From CAWAWP01 sp963841205 (lineage in GTDB: Bacteria > Chloroflexota > Ktedonobacteria > Ktedonobacterales > JADMIN01), in the NCBI GenBank assembly GCA_963841205.1, contig CAWJCH010000040.1, positions 248,001 to 312,000 on the forward strand: a stretch of 64,000 nt of DNA. The letters run 5' to 3'. The translations under genes were made by a program, and so were the position numbers. Positions 54,061 through 63,140 of the stretch are shown here, piece after piece. Within the stretch, counting starts at the first letter, position 1; every line of letters begins with the position of its first letter. Below the pieces are notes generated by a model, which saw nothing but the letters and a program-made list of their open reading frames with translations, made no database searches and was not told the DNA's origin.

Positions 54061-54408
54061 GGACGAACAACACGCGACCCATGAGCCGAAACCCCAATCG
54101 CTGATACGTTGACGACCCTGTCCGACCGCTAAGTCGAAGCCATCGTGGATGTGCGTCGCAGGCTAGAATCCAGACTCGATGCCGTTATGCCTCAGCAAGC
54201 AGCACACGAGGATAGGTTGAAGAACGTCGAGCGCTCCACCAACGCCCAGTGGTACATCCTTGGCGCGGTGGCGCTGGCAGTCCTGACTCAACTTCTCCGT
54301 CTTATCCACTCATGCCCGCTTCCCAACAATTGCTCCCACCTTTATGCTTGCAACTGGCAGGCAATGAGGAGGAACATTACGCGCTATACGCGCTGGGAGT
54401 ACGACACA

Positions 54409-54798
54409 ATGGCGACAGCAGAGGAGTTCGTCAAGAGCACACTCATCGCGGCACGGAAGCAACTGAGGAAGGAGGAAGAGGAAGCGCGGAAGGCGGCCGC
54501 CCAGAAGCGCGCGAAAAGCTCCAACCTTCCCCCGACACCAGCGGAGAAACAGAAGCGTGCAGCCAGGCTCAACGAACTCAGGATTCAGATACGGTTGCTC
54601 AAGGAAATCAAAGGGCTTATGGATGAGCAACATGCCGAGACCACGGCCCATTTCACCGCCATCGAGGAGCGAGATGCGCTGTCCTCAAAACAGGGTGTAC
54701 GCCTCACCATCATCAGTTCGGCGATCTCTCCAGTGATCGGCTGGATGTTGTCGCTTATAGGGAGCCCGGGGAGCGTCCTTCACGTGCTCTCAGGCTAG
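54409..54798 (+). CDS. Coiled-coil protein with a C-terminal membrane segment, unknown
   Basis: A 129-residue protein starting at ATG 54409, with GGGAG upstream. The first half is a highly charged coiled coil (AARKQLRKEEEEARKAAAQKR, then RAARLNELRIQIRLLKEIKGL), the second has a hydrophobic C-terminus (TIISSAISPVIGWMLSLIG). The frame is open back to GTG 54145 (MDVRRRLESRLDAV), which adds another helix and a TM segment (WYILGAVALAVLTQLLRLI), so the real start may be upstream. I do not recognise a family. GC content is lower than the neighbours (about 55 percent by eye), hinting at transfer. Confidence 0.45.
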   Translation: MATAEEFVKSTLIAARKQLRKEEEEARKAAAQKRAKSSNLPPTPAEKQKRAARLNELRIQIRLLKEIKGLMDEQHAETTAHFTAIEERDALSSKQGVRLTIISSAISPVIGWMLSLIGSPGSVLHVLSG

Positions 54799-54949
54799 CG
54801 ACGCCCACCCCGGCAAACGTACGCTTCCAACGGTAACTCGTCCGCTCGCTGATTCTGAGCTTGCGACAGGCCTCCAACACCGGGGTTCCGCCTTCTCCCT
54901 GACGTAGGGTGCGCGCGACTTGCTCCTCCGTACGGGCCGTCTTCCGCAT
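54755..54949 (-). pseudogene. IS3-family OrfA remnant
   Basis: The start at 54949 with AGAGGGG upstream gives MRKTARTEEQVARTLRQGEGGTPVLEACRKLRISERTSYRWKRTFAGVG, a standard IS3 OrfA HTH. It is cut after about 50 residues. Upstream, TGGTCCAGCCACTGGG at about 54983-54998 (minus) resembles an IS3 inverted repeat. No OrfB is found. Confidence 0.75.
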
Positions 54950-55000
54950 CTGGTCCCCTCTCACTTGCTGAACATTCTAAACCCAGTGGCTGGACCAGAT

Positions 55001-55353
55001 TCTTGGTGATGGAGCATGCGCGTGCAAAAGTTGGCCTACCAAAGCCCGATTATTGCAGGACTCGCAGACGTCAGCGAACGTCCGTGAATATCGACCGACG
55101 AACAAGCACTTCTCCAGGGGGATATCCTAGCGCTCGCGTCTCGGCCCATCCGCTGGGAACGCCCAGACGGTAGCCGCCACCCTCCTATTGGTGCTCGCTG
55201 TCCGGTGTCAATTCCCTCTGCGTTGCCTCGCGCCACCCTCTCCCATCGCCACATTGCTGCTGAGTGCTACCATGGCGATGTCGGCGGCACGTCGGAGCGG
55301 GCTGGAGTTATCCGGGAAGGTCGCTCGACGGGTGGAGCTGGGAGGAAGGCGGC
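55001..55353. other. Intergenic, no gene supported
   Basis: Short frames in both strands look like shadows. Nothing structural is evident apart from the promoter region expected for the DUF3592 gene. Confidence 0.35.
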
Positions 55354-55866
55354 ATGGCACGAAAGCGCGCCAGCAGCGGGGGGCCGTTGGGTGTCGTGCT
55401 GGCGGTGCTCTTCATGGTCGTCTGGTTCGCCGTGGGCACGTGGAGTGCCGTGCGCGATTGGAACATCGTGCGACAGGGTATCCGAACCACGGGCACAGTG
55501 CTGCGCGCTGGCATCTGCGGGGGCGAAGACGCGACGGGGGCGTATATTGCCTATGCAGATCGCGACGGTCACGAGCTGCGGGGCTTCACTCAGTCGTGCG
55601 ACGCGGCGTACCAGCCGGGCGACACAATCCCGCTGCGCTATCTGCCGGAGGACCCTTACCGGATCATCGCGGACGCGGATATCGGGGACCTGTGGACCTG
55701 GACCATTGTGCAAGGGGTGATGTATGCCATCGCACTGGTGGCGGTGGGGCTGATCGCGCGCTGGCTGCTGCACCGACGCCGACGGCCGGAGCACCTGGAT
55801 CCCGGAGATCTCCTCACGAAGGAAGGTAGCGGAGACGGCGACTGGTTTCGCCGACGGTTGCCGTGA
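55354..55866 (+). CDS. DUF3592 membrane protein
   Basis: A 170-residue membrane protein. The ATG at 55354 has GGGAGGAAGG upstream. TM1 is LGVVLAVLFMVVWFAVGTWSAV. The extracytoplasmic part holds GTVLRAGICGGEDATGAYIAYADRDGHELRG, QPGDTIPLRYLPEDPYRII, typical of DUF3592 (VxVxYxPxxPxxA-type motif). TM2 is WTIVQGVMYAIALVAVGLIARWLL, then a basic tail. Single gene, no close co-oriented neighbour; the histidine kinase downstream starts 319 bp later. The biochemical function is unknown. Confidence 0.85.
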   Translation: MARKRASSGGPLGVVLAVLFMVVWFAVGTWSAVRDWNIVRQGIRTTGTVLRAGICGGEDATGAYIAYADRDGHELRGFTQSCDAAYQPGDTIPLRYLPEDPYRIIADADIGDLWTWTIVQGVMYAIALVAVGLIARWLLHRRRRPEHLDPGDLLTKEGSGDGDWFRRRLP

Positions 55867-56185
55867 CTGCTCTCAGGTGTCTCATTGTCTTCGTCCTTTT
55901 GAGCCGATTTGGCACCGTTTTCAACGTAGTTACAGCGTGTGGTCAACGCCTCAGCTAGCGTGCCGTGCGAGTCAAGTCGAAGAATCTTACTGCTTATTTG
56001 GCTATTGCGGCCCAAATGCGCGTGACGCGCGATATTGGCGTTGATCATCGTTCGTGCGCCGCACACAGCACATGGCGTGAATCTTGCACGCAAGGGAGTG
56101 GTCCAGAACGCGCACATGGCGGATTCTTGGGACAGGCTCAGCCGGAAGTCCACCCAGCGACTGGCATGGGAAAAAGGTCGCTCCT
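55867..56185. other. Intergenic between DUF3592 and histidine kinase
   Basis: No gene is supported. The minus-strand frame through here (RFTPCAVCGARTMINANIARHAH) has no family match. AT-richer than its neighbours, so it may hold the kinase promoter, but no clear box is seen. Confidence 0.35.
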
Positions 56186-58186
56186 ATGTTGTCGCCGCCG
56201 ACACGATCCGTCCCCCAGTCCTTCGGCGCCTCGCGCGCCTCCTCGGGCTGGCGTTGGGCCAGGGACCTGCTGCACGATCGGCTGCTGCTGGGTGCCGTGG
56301 TGGCCTGCGCGCTCCTGCTCGGCTTCCAGTTGGCGCTGCTCCTCAGCCAACCACCAGGGATCGGGCCGGTCACCGATTGGCTCCGCGCGGCCCTGAGTTG
56401 GCCCGAACTGGCGATCATGGTCGCCGTCAGCCTCTGGCTCAGCCGCCGGCACCGACCGGAGGCGCTCTCCTGGTGGCTGTTCAGCGGGGGCGCATTGTGC
56501 TACGCCATCGCGCGGACGTGGTGGATACTGGACGATACGCTGATCTACCACCACGGCGTCCCCTTCCCCAGCCCCCCCGACCTCTTCTTCGTGCTGCAGT
56601 ACCCCTTCTACGTCCTGGCGGTGATCTTCTTGCCGTTCGGCGGCGTCTGGGGCCCCCGGCTGCTGGCGATCCTGGATGCCCTGCTCTGGATGGGGGCGGC
56701 GACCGCCGTCGTCTGGTACTTCCTCCTCGCGCCGCTCTACACGGCGACCAGGTTCTCGCCCCTCGCCAAGGCGGTCAGCCTGGGCTACCCGGTCGCCGAT
56801 CTCTTCCTGCTCCTCGCCCTCTCGCTGATCCTGCTGCGCACGCTGCGCCACGGCGAGGATCGCCCGGTCGTGGGGCTCGTCGTTGCGAGCGGCGCCTGTT
56901 TGATCGTGGCCGATGTCGGGGCCGCCTTCCTCATCCTGCATCCCGCCCACGAGTACCGGACGGGGCAGTTCCCCGACTTCTTCTGGCTCGCCGCCGACCT
57001 GCTCATCCCGCTCGCGGCCGTCGTCCAGGTGCGCGTGGTCCAGCGCGTCGAGTCCGCGGGGCGGGCGGCGCTCGAGGGCCCGGATCGCCCGCGTCTGCAC
57101 CGGCTCGACGCGGCGGACGTCCGGGCGGCTCTCCGCCTCTTCCTGCCGCTCGTCGCCGCGCTGCTGGCGAGCGTGGCGATCATCCTCCGCGCCGCCACGG
57201 ATGCCCGGGCGGGTGCCACGTGGCAGCAACTACTAGTGCCAGTGCTCGTGAGCTTCGTCCTCCTGCTCCTCGTCATCGTGCGCCAGGTCGTGATGTTCCT
57301 GGAGACGGCGCGGCTGCGCCACGCGGTCCTGGCCGCGCAGGCCGCGACGATGACCGCGCAGGCCGAGCAGCGGGCGCGCGGCGAACTCGATCGGCGCAAG
57401 GACGAGTTCCTGGCCGTGGTCAGCCACGAGATGCGCACCCCCCTGACCACCATGGAGATGTTCTTCGGGCTCGTCGCACGCCGCGTCGACGCCTTGCCGG
57501 CGCCTGATGCGGGGAAGCTACAAACGGCGCTCGCCTATTCCCAACACAGCGTCCAGCGTCTCGCCCGGCTCGCCGACGATCTCGTGGACGACACGCGCGT
57601 CCTCCACGGCCGCCTCACCCTGCGCCTGGCGCCGTGCGACCTGGGCACCATCGCGCGTGCGGCCGTCGAGGAGCAGCGCGCGGCGGAGCCGACGCGGACC
57701 ATCCTGCTGCACCCGCCGGCGGGCGGCCCGCCCCTGCCGATCCGCGCCGACGCCGAGCGGATCGGCCAGGTGGTCACCAACTACCTGACGAACGCGCTCA
57801 AGTACTCCGCCGCGGACCGGCCCGTCGCGGTCCGCCTGGCCGCGGTGCAGATCGGGGGCGGAGCCGCGGAGCGCACGGGCGAGGCGGGAGAGGCGGGAGA
57901 GGCGGGAGAGGCGGGGGGGACCCGTGAGGCGGCGTGCGTCTCGGTGCACGATGCGGGCGTCGGCGTGCCGCTCGCCGACCAGCCGCATGTCTGGGAACGC
58001 TTCTACGTGGTGGAGGGCACCACGGTCCAGAGCGGCTCCGGCACCAGCCTGGGCCTCGGCCTGCACACCTGCAAGGCCATCATCGAGCAGCATCACGGCC
58101 ACGTGGGGCTCGACAGCGCCCCCGGTCGGGGTTCCACCTTCTGGTTCACGCTGCCGCTGCGCTGCGCCGCCACGGATGTTCACTGA
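56186..58186 (+). CDS. Multi-TM sensor histidine kinase (paralogue)
   Basis: A 666-residue kinase closely related to that at 15804-17717. The ATG at 56186 has AAAAGG upstream. About ten membrane segments (residues 30-375) precede HisKA with the phospho-His H414 in AVVSHEMRTPLTTMEMF. The HATPase has RIGQVVTNYLTNALKYS (N box), VHDAGVGVP (G1) and SLGLGLHTCKAIIEQHHGHVGLDS (G2). Between the N and G1 boxes a 9-bp minisatellite encodes a Gly-Glu-Ala run (57881-57915), absent in the paralogue, probably a loop. The C-terminus ends FWFTLPLR as in the sister. No response regulator is adjacent. Confidence 0.93.
   Translation: MLSPPTRSVPQSFGASRASSGWRWARDLLHDRLLLGAVVACALLLGFQLALLLSQPPGIGPVTDWLRAALSWPELAIMVAVSLWLSRRHRPEALSWWLFSGGALCYAIARTWWILDDTLIYHHGVPFPSPPDLFFVLQYPFYVLAVIFLPFGGVWGPRLLAILDALLWMGAATAVVWYFLLAPLYTATRFSPLAKAVSLGYPVADLFLLLALSLILLRTLRHGEDRPVVGLVVASGACLIVADVGAAFLILHPAHEYRTGQFPDFFWLAADLLIPLAAVVQVRVVQRVESAGRAALEGPDRPRLHRLDAADVRAALRLFLPLVAALLASVAIILRAATDARAGATWQQLLVPVLVSFVLLLLVIVRQVVMFLETARLRHAVLAAQAATMTAQAEQRARGELDRRKDEFLAVVSHEMRTPLTTMEMFFGLVARRVDALPAPDAGKLQTALAYSQHSVQRLARLADDLVDDTRVLHGRLTLRLAPCDLGTIARAAVEEQRAAEPTRTILLHPPAGGPPLPIRADAERIGQVVTNYLTNALKYSAADRPVAVRLAAVQIGGGAAERTGEAGEAGEAGEAGGTREAACVSVHDAGVGVPLADQPHVWERFYVVEGTTVQSGSGTSLGLGLHTCKAIIEQHHGHVGLDSAPGRGSTFWFTLPLRCAATDVH
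57881..57915 (+). repeat. 9-bp minisatellite inside the kinase gene
   Basis: The unit GAGGCGGGA is repeated about four times. It encodes Gly-Glu-Ala steps and keeps frame. Repeat number could vary without breaking the protein. Confidence 0.75.
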
Positions 58187-58211
58187 GCCACCAGCGAAAT
58201 TCGGCCACGCG

Positions 58212-59051
58212 ATGGACATCATCGTACCGCCCCGCAAGCCCTACGCAAGCCCTACGCGAGCGACGTCAGCGACGACGAGTGGGCTTTCGTCGCCCCCTAC
58301 CTGGCGCTGGTGCGCGAGGACGCCCCGCAGCGCCGCCACGACCTGCGTGCGGTCTTCAACGCCGCCCGCTGGATCGGGCACGCCGGCGCCCCCTGGCGTT
58401 GGCTGCCGCACGACCTGCCACCCCGGGACGTCGTCTACACGCAGACCCGCCGCTGGCTGCAGGCGGGCATCTTCGCGGCGCTCGTCGCCGACCGGCGCAC
58501 GCTGCTGCGCGGGGCGGCGGGGCGCCGCGGCCAACCGAGCGCAGCGATCTGCGATGCCCGCACGCTGCAGGCGACCCCCCCAGAGCGGCGCGCGGGCCGG
58601 CGACGACGGCCACCAGCGGCGCCGTGGCTCGAAGGTCCACGCGGCGGTCGAGACCCTCGGCCACCGGTTGGCCCTGCTCGTCACCCCGGCCAACGAGCAG
58701 GAGCGCGCCCAGGTCGACGAACTGGCGCGCCAGGTCCAGGAGGTGACCGGCGAGACGGTGGAGCTGGCGTACGTCGACCAGCGGGACACCGGCGAGCAGC
58801 CGGCGGCGGACGCCGCGGCGCACGGTAGCCGTCTGGCGGTGGTCACGCTGCCCGAGGCCCAGCATGGCTTTGTGCTGCTGCCACGCCGCTGGGTCGTCGA
58901 GCGCGATTTCGCCTGGACCGCGCGCTTCCGTCGGCTCGCCCGCGACGAGGAACGCCTGCCGCACGTGCTGGCGGGGCTCCACTGCATCGCCTTCGCCTGC
59001 CTCATGCTGCACCGCTTGATCCCTGTGCTGCTAGTCCACAACACGCTCTAG
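58212..59051 (+). pseudogene. IS5-family transposase with two frame lesions
   Basis: The ATG at 58212 starts MDIIVPPRKPYAS. An 11-bp tandem duplication (GCAAGCCCTAC twice, near 58232-58253) shifts the frame. Skipping one copy gives PRKPYASDVSDDEWAFVAPYLALVREDAPQRRHDLRAVFN, then LPHDLPPRDVVYTQTRRWLQAG. A second shift is in the C7 run at about 58577-58583; the correct frame then gives QSGARAGDDGHQRRRGSKVH, VDTLGHRLALLVTPANEQERAQV, and the end VVERDFAWTARFRRLARDEERLPHVL. Motifs match the IS5 (IS427-type) group. The C-terminal stop at 59049 is created by the TA target of the mini-element. Both lesions are small and look recent. Confidence 0.85.
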
Positions 59052-59192
59052 TTCTGCAGCGACACTTATAGTTAGATGGCCCATGAAATCAGAGTTAGCA
59101 GCAAGCGAGATCTGCGCACTACCGAAAGCGTCCGTGCCAGGTAGTTCCCGGACTCATGGCAACCGACCTAAGGCTAAGTGTCGCTGCAGTAC
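59051..59192. mobile_element. TA-flanked 142-bp mini-element (MITE)
   Basis: Inverted repeats GTTCTGCAGCGACACTTA (59051-59068) and, read inward from the right, GTACTGCAGCGACACTTA (59192-59175), 17 of 18 bases matching, then partial similarity (TTAG, CCATGA). Flanked by TA at 59049-59050 and 59193-59194, as in Tc1/mariner- or IS630-type insertion. There is no ORF. Confidence 0.8.
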
Positions 59193-59406
59193 TAGTCCCT
59201 TGTATCTGAAGAGTCGTGTAGTATGGCACCGTGAACTGCTACACGTGGGCGCGACAGGCCGTTGATCCCGCGGTCCCTCGAGGCCGTAGAGGAGCGCGGG
59301 TCGTCGCGCCCCTCGCCCCAATGAGCCCGAACCGTTGCCTGGGCCAGCCATCGGCTGAGTCCGTATCGTGCAAGGCCGGGCCGGCGTGGGTGGCAAGGGA
59401 GGATAG
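59193..59406 (+). other. Non-coding region before the IS110 transposase (candidate bridge RNA)
   Basis: About 210 bp without a gene, containing GC-rich self-complementary stretches (for example around 59278-59322, GGTCCCTCGAGGCC and GAGCGCGGGTCGTCGCGCCCCTC). In IS110-group elements the bridge RNA is encoded in this left non-coding end. This is an inference from family knowledge only. Confidence 0.3.
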
Positions 59407-60357
59407 ATGGACGTACCGGAGGGCGTGGTCGTGGGGAGCGAGGTGGCCAAAGCGGCGCTGGATGTCGCGGTCCGCCCGAGCGGCGAAGAGCGTCATCGCG
59501 CCAATGATACGGTCGGGATCGCCGAAACGGTGGCGTGGCTGCCGGCGATGGGGCCGCAGGTGATCGTGGTCGAGGCTCCCGGCGGCTATGAGGCTCCGCG
59601 GGTGGCAGAGCTGGCCATGGCCCACCTCCCGGTTGCGGTGGTCCATCCCCGCCCGGTGGCGCGCGACTTCGCCCGCACCACCGGGCGCTAGGCGAAGACC
59701 GATTGGCTGGACGCGCGGAGGCTGGCCCATTTCGGTCAGGCCGTGCGCCCGACCCCGCGCCCGTTGGCCGACGAGGAGGCCCAGGCGTGGGCGGCGCTCG
59801 TCGAGCGTCGGCGTCAGGTCGTGGCGATGCACACCGCCGAACAGCACCGCCTGGGGGCGACGCGGGTGGCATTGGTACGGGCCCGCATCCACGCCCACCT
59901 GGAAGGGCTGGAGACCGACCCGCGGGAGGTGGACGAGGAGCTGCGCACGCGGCTGCGCGCGAGCCCGCTCTGGCGTGAGCCGGACGATTTGCTGCAGAGC
60001 GTCCCCGGCATCGGCCCGGGCACCGCGCTGAGGGTGCTGGCGGACTTGCCCGAACTGGGACGGCTCTCCCACGCGCAGATCGCCGCGCTGGTGGGCGTCG
60101 CCCCGCTCAATCGCGACAGCGGCACGCTGCGCGGCCGTCGCAGCGTCTGGGGCGGGCGACGGGCGGTGCGCACCGCGCTCTCCATGGGGACAGGGCGCGC
60201 GACCCGCTGCAATCCCGCCATCCGTCCGTTCTACGAACGCCTGCTGGCGGCGGGCAAGGCGAAGGAGGTGGCAGTGGTGGCCTGCATGCATAAGCGGCTC
60301 ACCATCCTCAACGCCATCCTCAAGCACCAGACCCCCTGGCAGGCTCGGGCCGCCTGA
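59407..60357 (+). pseudogene. IS110-family transposase with one amber codon
   Basis: The ATG at 59407 has GGGAGGA upstream. The frame is open to 60357 apart from TAG at 59689-59691, in ARTTGR*AKTDWLDARRL, where the family has Leu. The RuvC-like part gives VVVGSEVAKAALDVAVRP, where the usual first Asp (GIDVSK-type) is replaced by Glu, then VIVVEAPGGYE with the Glu and KTDWLDARRL with Asp residues. The C-terminal Tnp20 domain has LLQSVPGIGPGTALRVLADLPELG, VGVAPLNRDSGTLRGRRSVWGGRR and the serine region SMGTGRATR. Length (316) is normal. The amber codon and the changed Asp make it probably inactive. Confidence 0.88.
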
Positions 60358-60368
60358 GCCTGCCAGGG
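60334..60368. terminator. 14-bp hairpin at the end of the IS110 gene
   Basis: CCCCTGGCAGGCTC and GAGCCTGCCAGGGG pair perfectly around a 9-base loop that includes the last codons and TGA. It could stop transcription in either direction or belong to the element end. Confidence 0.55.
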
Positions 60369-60391
60369 GCAGACACTCGCCGACACAGTTG

Positions 60392-61789
60392 CTCATCTGT
60401 CAGGTTGGGAGCGCCAAGCGGAAGGTGTTGACGCAGGAGCCCAGGGTGGCGAGTCCCACCTGGACGGCCTGGGCGTGCGGAGGCGAGAGCAGATGCCGCC
60501 AGGGCAAGAGCAGACAGGTACAGACGAAGGGCTGCAGGAGCAACCGCAGGTTGTTGAGCGAGTGCGTCCAGCCGGTGCCCGTGTCCCAGGCGGGATGAGC
60601 CGGCAAAGGAGCGGACGGCGGGAGCTGCGAGGTGCCGGCAAGCGGGGGCGGCGTGCCCAGATGGCCGAGGGTGGCAAGGGCTGGACTCTGCAGGCTGACC
60701 AGCGTGTAGGCACTCATGACGAGCTCCCACCAGCGCTCGATGCTGGCCGCGTCAGTGACGCGGTAGTCCGCCCACCCGAGATCATCCTTGGCCTATTTGA
60801 ACCCCTATTCGATCCACGTGCGCAAGCCGAAGGTATGGCCCACCGTCTGTTCAATCTTGCCAGGCAGGGTAGTCATGAGATCCCAGGTGGTTTCCGGCGG
60901 CAGGGTCACGGGGTCGGTGGTAATCTGGGAGTAGCGCACCCCATGGCGACGGCCGACGATCGTCTCGCGGATGAAGCGCTGCTCGCTGCTGCCGAGGGCG
61001 TTGACGCGATCGAAGGGGCGCCAGCGCGTCTGGCGGATGCGCTGGCCCGGCAGCATCCAGACGCCGTGGTTGGAGCGCAGGGCCACCACGTACTGCCACC
61101 ACGTACTGCAGACCCCGGCGGTGCAGGGCGGCGATGAAGGGCCCGCTTTCGCCATACCGGCTGTCGGCGAGCACCACACGGAAGCGGAAGCCGTCCGCCA
61201 CGAGTTCCTCGATGATCGCGATCGCCAGTGGTGGCTTCGTCTGGTACACGTCACCCGGCTTGAGACGGGTCTGCGGTTTGAAGAGGCGGAAGAGCAGCGG
61301 GAAGGTCGTCGTCTCGAGCACACCGTAGGCATTCACCGAGACGATACCATTGGCCAGCGTGTGCAGATTGCCGACGTATTGGGACGCGACGTAGTCGGTG
61401 GTGTGCCCCTTTTTGCGATCCCCAGTCTCATCGAGGCACAGGATCAACGGCGTCTGGCCCAGCGCCTGGCGCAGCAGCTCCAGCCGCGTGCGGCGCAGCG
61501 CCTCCACCGACCAGTCGGCATGGGCCAGGAAATGGTGGAAGGCTTGCGGGTCGACAGGCACCGTCTTCCCCAAGCGTGGCAAGGACTGACGACGGGTCTC
61601 CGCCAGCAACCCCAGGTGCAGGGCGGTGAACTGCTCGAAGTGCCGCACGTTGTGGAACAGGCCGCGCTACGGGGCGCACTAGTGGTCGCTGTAGGCCACC
61701 GTCGGGGTGGCGGGGCGCACGCGGGTCAGGGCAACACCTCCCTCTGCAGGACGGACTCTGCAGACGGCGTGCCTCACATGGCAGATGAG
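60392..61789 (-). mobile_element. IS701-family element
   Basis: Inverted repeats lie at 60392-60415 (CTCATCTGTCAGGTTGGGAGCGCC) and 61766-61789 (reverse complement CTCATCTGCCATGTGAGGCACGCC), 18 of 24 matching. The transposase gene fills the interior, with 1,398 bp in total. No clear target duplication was found. Confidence 0.65.
60400..61720 (-). pseudogene. IS701-family transposase with four ambers and a tandem duplication
   Basis: The N-terminus (about 61720) reads ATPTVAYSDH*CAP*RGLFHNVRHFEQFTALHLGLL, with TAG at 61679-61681 and 61667-61669. Then come the IS701 marks FHHFLAHADWSVEALRR, LCLDETGDRKKGHTTDYVASQY, VLADSRYGESGPFI. A 13-bp tandem duplication (CCACCACGTACTG twice, 61083-61108) shifts the frame. 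The continuation is VVALRSNHGVWMLPGQR, YSQITTDPVTLPPETTWDLMT and FGLRTWIE*GFK*AKDDLGWADYR, with TAGs at 60805 and 60793 where the family has Gln, then the C-terminus to about 60400. Upstream lesions aside, the rest is well conserved. Confidence 0.8.
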
Positions 61790-62135
61790 GGACTAAGCGC
61801 CTTTGGGAGCGACGTGTGAAGTATTCGCCAGACCAGAGTGAGGCAGGTGCGGAATGCGGGACACGTGACACATTGCACACTGCCGTTCATGTTCAAGCAA
61901 CATCCAAAGCCTACGATATCGCCACGTCGACCGATGGAATGAAGGTTTGACCCGACTCCTTGCACCCACCATTGCATCGGTACACCGTGTCGCGGGGGAA
62001 TGCGTGGGGGCAACCGTAGGAATGATGGACGATGAAGTCGCTGCCACCGCCCGCGACAGCGCGCTCGTGGCAGCCGATCGGACTGGATTCTACTCGTGTG
62101 CGATTTCCCGATGAAGGGAGACAGAAAGAAGCGAC
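61790..62135. other. Intergenic upstream of dps
   Basis: No gene is supported. This 345-bp stretch is less GC-rich than its surroundings and likely contains the dps promoter, but I see no confident -10/-35 pair or OxyR/Fur-like dyad. Confidence 0.35.
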
Positions 62136-62714
62136 ATGTCTACTGGCACGCACCAAGACACCCGCAAGGCCACGGCAAATGGCAGCACCATCGTCGTCGG
62201 GAAGGCCTTCCCTGCGCCGTCACACCTTTCCACCAAGACCGATCTAACGGCGCAGGAATCGCTCGCGATCACCGAAATCCTCAATCCACTGATCGCGGAT
62301 CTTTTCGCGCTCTACCTCAAAACGAAGAACTTCCATTGGCACCTCGCAGGCCCGCACTTCCGCGACTATCACCTGCTCTTCGACAAGCAGGGCGACCAGA
62401 TCTTCGCCGCGACCGACCAACTCGCCGAGCGTGTGCGCAAGGTCGGCGGAACCACTATCCGTAGCATCGCCCATATCAGCCAGTTGCAGACGATCACTGA
62501 CGACAATCAGGAGTTCGTGCCTGCGCGAGAGATGGCGCAGCGCCTCATGGACGACAACCGTGCGCTCGCTCGCAGCATCCGCACCGCACACGAGGTCTGC
62601 GACCGCTGCCGGGATTACGCCACGGCAAGCATATTGGAGATCCTGCTTGACGAGGCGGAGCGCCGCACGTGGTTCCTCTTCGAGATTGTGCAAGCGAGTG
62701 ATAATGCACGCTAG
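62136..62714 (+). CDS. dps: Dps, DNA protection during starvation ferritin
   Basis: A 192-residue Dps protein. Twelve-subunit Dps shells bind DNA non-specifically and oxidise Fe2+ with hydrogen peroxide. The ferroxidase residues are in place: H67 in NFHWHLAGPHF, H79 and D83 in DYHLLFDKQGDQ, D94 and E98 in AATDQLAERVRKVGG. The N-terminal extension of about 30 residues (with K/T/H) could contact DNA. A ribosome site (AAAGAAG) precedes the ATG at 62136. Single gene, stop TAG. The odd point is only its isolation between a dead IS701 and an alcohol dehydrogenase remnant. Confidence 0.95.
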   Translation: MSTGTHQDTRKATANGSTIVVGKAFPAPSHLSTKTDLTAQESLAITEILNPLIADLFALYLKTKNFHWHLAGPHFRDYHLLFDKQGDQIFAATDQLAERVRKVGGTTIRSIAHISQLQTITDDNQEFVPAREMAQRLMDDNRALARSIRTAHEVCDRCRDYATASILEILLDEAERRTWFLFEIVQASDNAR

Positions 62715-62756
62715 GAGCCCAGTGAGCAGACACCCGGAGATGCGAGAGATCGGCGC

Positions 62757-63080
62757 GTGAGGGCTGTCATCGTCCGCGGATTAGGCGAAGGTACAGTGGA
62801 AAGCGTCGAGGACGTGCGCATCTAATGGGCCACTGACGCCCTGTTCCGCTCACCTCTTCGGCCATCTCCGGCACCGACCCGCACGACTATGAGGGGCGCG
62901 AGCCGCTGGGCGTGGTCGAGGAGGTTGGTTCCGCCGTCGTCTCCATCCAGCGGGGCGACCGCGTGACCGTGCCGACGTGCGCTGCCCGCGTGGTCCGTCC
63001 CACCGGATGGCTCGGCATCGCAGGCGTCCTCTTGCTCGTCTGGCAGCTTGAGGCGCGTGCCAGTGCCGCGCCTGCCCCGT
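62757..63080 (+). pseudogene. Zinc alcohol dehydrogenase N-terminus fused to a membrane-protein tail
   Basis: From GTG 62757 the frame reads VRAVIVRGLGEGTVESVEDVRI*WATDALFRS, with TAA at 62823-62825, then ISGTDPHDYEGR (cf. CGTDLH, the first zinc ligand Cys lost), GVVEEVGSAVVSIQRGDRVTVPTC, which are medium-chain dehydrogenase marks. It then continues in frame into TGWLGIAGVLLLVWQLEA and stops at TAA 63079. The middle and the Rossmann domain are missing. It is a fusion of two gene fragments. Confidence 0.65.
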
Positions 63081-63140
63081 AAGTAGAGCGCGGGCGGCCA
63101 GAACGCGGGACCATAGTGCTGATGAAACAGACGGCCCGGA

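Noticed and set aside
56138..57229. Minus-strand ORF of 363 codons
   Set aside because: Antisense shadow of the histidine kinase membrane domain, rich in Arg/Glu/Gln without motifs.
59407..60357. Amber recoding (TAG as sense)
   Set aside because: Several intact genes in the window end with TAG at the family-typical length, so TAG is a normal stop.
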